6,148 nt of DNA, from NCBI GenBank assembly GCA_015491705.1, contig WFVK01000063.1, forward strand, positions 1 through 6,148, in the 5' to 3' direction. Made by a program: the position numbers and the translations under genes. The notes below the pieces were generated by a model, which saw only the letters and a list, made by a program, of their open reading frames with translations, was not told the DNA's origin and made no database searches. Below, one piece after another: positions 4,971 to 6,148 of the stretch. The stretch comes from Nitrospirota bacterium. Its GTDB lineage: Bacteria > Nitrospirota > Thermodesulfovibrionia > UBA6902. Numbering within the stretch: position 1 is the first letter of the stretch; every line of letters starts with the position of its first letter.

Positions 4971-6148
4971 CACAACAATTCGACATACCTGCAGCACTCC
5001 TGATAAGCAAAGAGCGTGCGGACATCACCCTGCTCGAGGCGGCCTTTGAAGCCTGCAGTCCGGCAACCAGAATAATAAAGGCCGTAGACGTAAAACAGGC
5101 TGTGGAGTCACTGCTTCGTGAAAAGATCGACATCATATTTATAGATTACGCCCTCTCCACAATCAAAAACGATTTCCTCATGGAACTGCAGAAGAGAAAC
5201 ATAGTAACGCCCGTCATTGTTCTTATTGAAAAGGGTAAGGAGATCCAGGCTGCCGAGGCGATAAAAAAAGGAGCATATGATTATATTATTAAAGATTCCG
5301 CGTATACGGATTCCCTCGCCGGGATACTCGGGAGGATTCAGGGCATGTCCCTGCTGAACACCGGAATGGAAGAAGAGCAGCAGCAGCATTCCCTCCTTTT
5401 CAAGCAGATATACAGGAGCCAGAAATGGTGGCAGCACATAATAGACGCAATAACCGATTATATCTTCGTTATAGACCAGAATTACAGGATATTGAGAACC
5501 AACAAGGCATTTGCAGGCCTTTTCGGAAAAGAGCCGGCGGATATAATAATGAAGCCGTATTTTGAACTTTTCAATCTGAATTCCCCGCATGAATGGTGTG
5601 TTGCACCGGAGGACCAGAGCGGTTTCTGTCCCCGCTCCGTGGAAAGAAAGATCAATGAAACGGTCTATCTGATAAGCTGTTTTCCGATATCTTATGATAG
5701 ACACGAGGCTGCTGTTTATATTATGAAAGATATCACCGAAACCCGCCGGCTGAAGGACCAGGTTTACCATCTTGATAAACTCTCCTCGCTCGGCATCCTG
5801 ACATCAGGAGTCGCCCACGAGATCAATAATCCCCTTACCGGCATTATCGGGTATACCGAGATGCTTCTCATGAAGAACAACGATGAGACGGCGAAAAAAT
5901 ATTTGAGCAATATCTATGAATCCTCGCTCAGATGTAAGAGGATCGTGGAAAACATGCTTGCATTCTCAAGGCAGAAACCGGCCCGTAAGAATCCCGAAAA
6001 TATAAACGAAATTATTGACAGAACCATCGAACTGCACGAATACTGGCTTAAGTCGACCAACATAGAGATAATAAGAAATTATGAAAAAGTGCCGTATGTC
6101 CTGATAGATCACCAGCAGATGCAGCAGATAATTCTCAATCTCCTGATC
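4967..6148 (+). CDS. Sensor histidine kinase with degenerate receiver, PAS and HisKA domains (3' end outside window)
   Basis: 394 codons are visible and open at the right edge; the start ATG overlaps the motB stop by 4 bases. Residues 8-125 form a receiver-like domain with D60 (IIFIDYALS) and K109 (GAYDYIIKD). The usual acidic pair is missing (S14-K15-E16), the switch Thr/Ser is replaced (I87-E88), and Asp follows the Lys instead of Pro. It may therefore be a poor or pseudo-receiver. A Gln/Glu-rich linker (134-150) leads to a PAS domain (about 153-260: ITDYIFVIDQNYRILRTNKAF, ending YIMKDITETRRL) carrying C211 and C221-P222. The HisKA domain follows, with phosphoacceptor H284 in SGVAHEINNPLTGIIGYTEML. 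The ATPase domain begins at about 345 and its N-box is cut at QQIILNLLI. No membrane segment is seen, so the kinase is probably cytoplasmic and NtrB-like. It is the natural candidate to phosphorylate the lone receiver encoded at 2171 (inference from operon context). Confidence 0.92.
   Translation, partial: MTQQFDIPAALLISKERADITLLEAAFEACSPATRIIKAVDVKQAVESLLREKIDIIFIDYALSTIKNDFLMELQKRNIVTPVIVLIEKGKEIQAAEAIKKGAYDYIIKDSAYTDSLAGILGRIQGMSLLNTGMEEEQQQHSLLFKQIYRSQKWWQHIIDAITDYIFVIDQNYRILRTNKAFAGLFGKEPADIIMKPYFELFNLNSPHEWCVAPEDQSGFCPRSVERKINETVYLISCFPISYDRHEAAVYIMKDITETRRLKDQVYHLDKLSSLGILTSGVAHEINNPLTGIIGYTEMLLMKNNDETAKKYLSNIYESSLRCKRIVENMLAFSRQKPARKNPENINEIIDRTIELHEYWLKSTNIEIIRNYEKVPYVLIDHQQMQQIILNLLI

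Noticed and set aside
5108..5770. 220-residue minus-strand open frame
   Set aside because: It lies opposite the histidine kinase gene, whose PAS and receiver features are clear on the + strand; it is a mirror of that coding sequence.

Overview
The window comes from the flagellar and motility region of a Gram-negative-type bacterium. Every gene is on the + strand and there are no rRNAs, tRNAs, insertion sequences or CRISPR arrays. The frequent ATA, AGA and AGG codons, moderate GC, a sigma-54 promoter and NtrC/NtrB-style signalling proteins suggest Nitrospirota (Thermodesulfovibrio-like) or Desulfobacterota. This placement is an inference from style and was not checked by any search.

Region 1 (1-1430) is the end of a filament-assembly operon. 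It holds the last 130 codons of fliD (filament cap), fliS (flagellin export chaperone) and a small FliT/FlgN-like chaperone. A perfect 15-bp hairpin followed by a run of T closes it.

Region 2 (1431-1619) is an intergenic control region. It carries a near-consensus sigma-54 (RpoN) promoter with the -24 GG and -12 GC exactly 10 bases apart. The predicted transcription start is near 1573, about 47 bases before the next start codon.

Region 3 (1620-6148, open at the right edge) looks like one sigma-54-driven operon. In order it encodes a single-domain AfsA-like hotdog protein, an NtrC-type receiver with no output domain, a PilZ (c-di-GMP-type) protein, the stator proteins MotA and MotB, and a histidine kinase with a degenerate N-terminal receiver, a PAS domain and a HisKA domain. 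Spacing is tight: the pilZ gene overlaps motA by 8 bases and motB overlaps the kinase gene by 4. The exception is an 87-base gap between motA and motB, which contains inverted repeats.

Working model (inference): the kinase and the lone receiver form a signalling pair, and the PilZ protein tunes the MotA/MotB motor. The AfsA-like enzyme is the unexpected member. The family is known from gamma-butyrolactone signal synthesis in Streptomyces, so its placement at the head of a stator operon raises the possibility of an acyl-derived signal or lipid linked to motility. This is the most novel element of the window.
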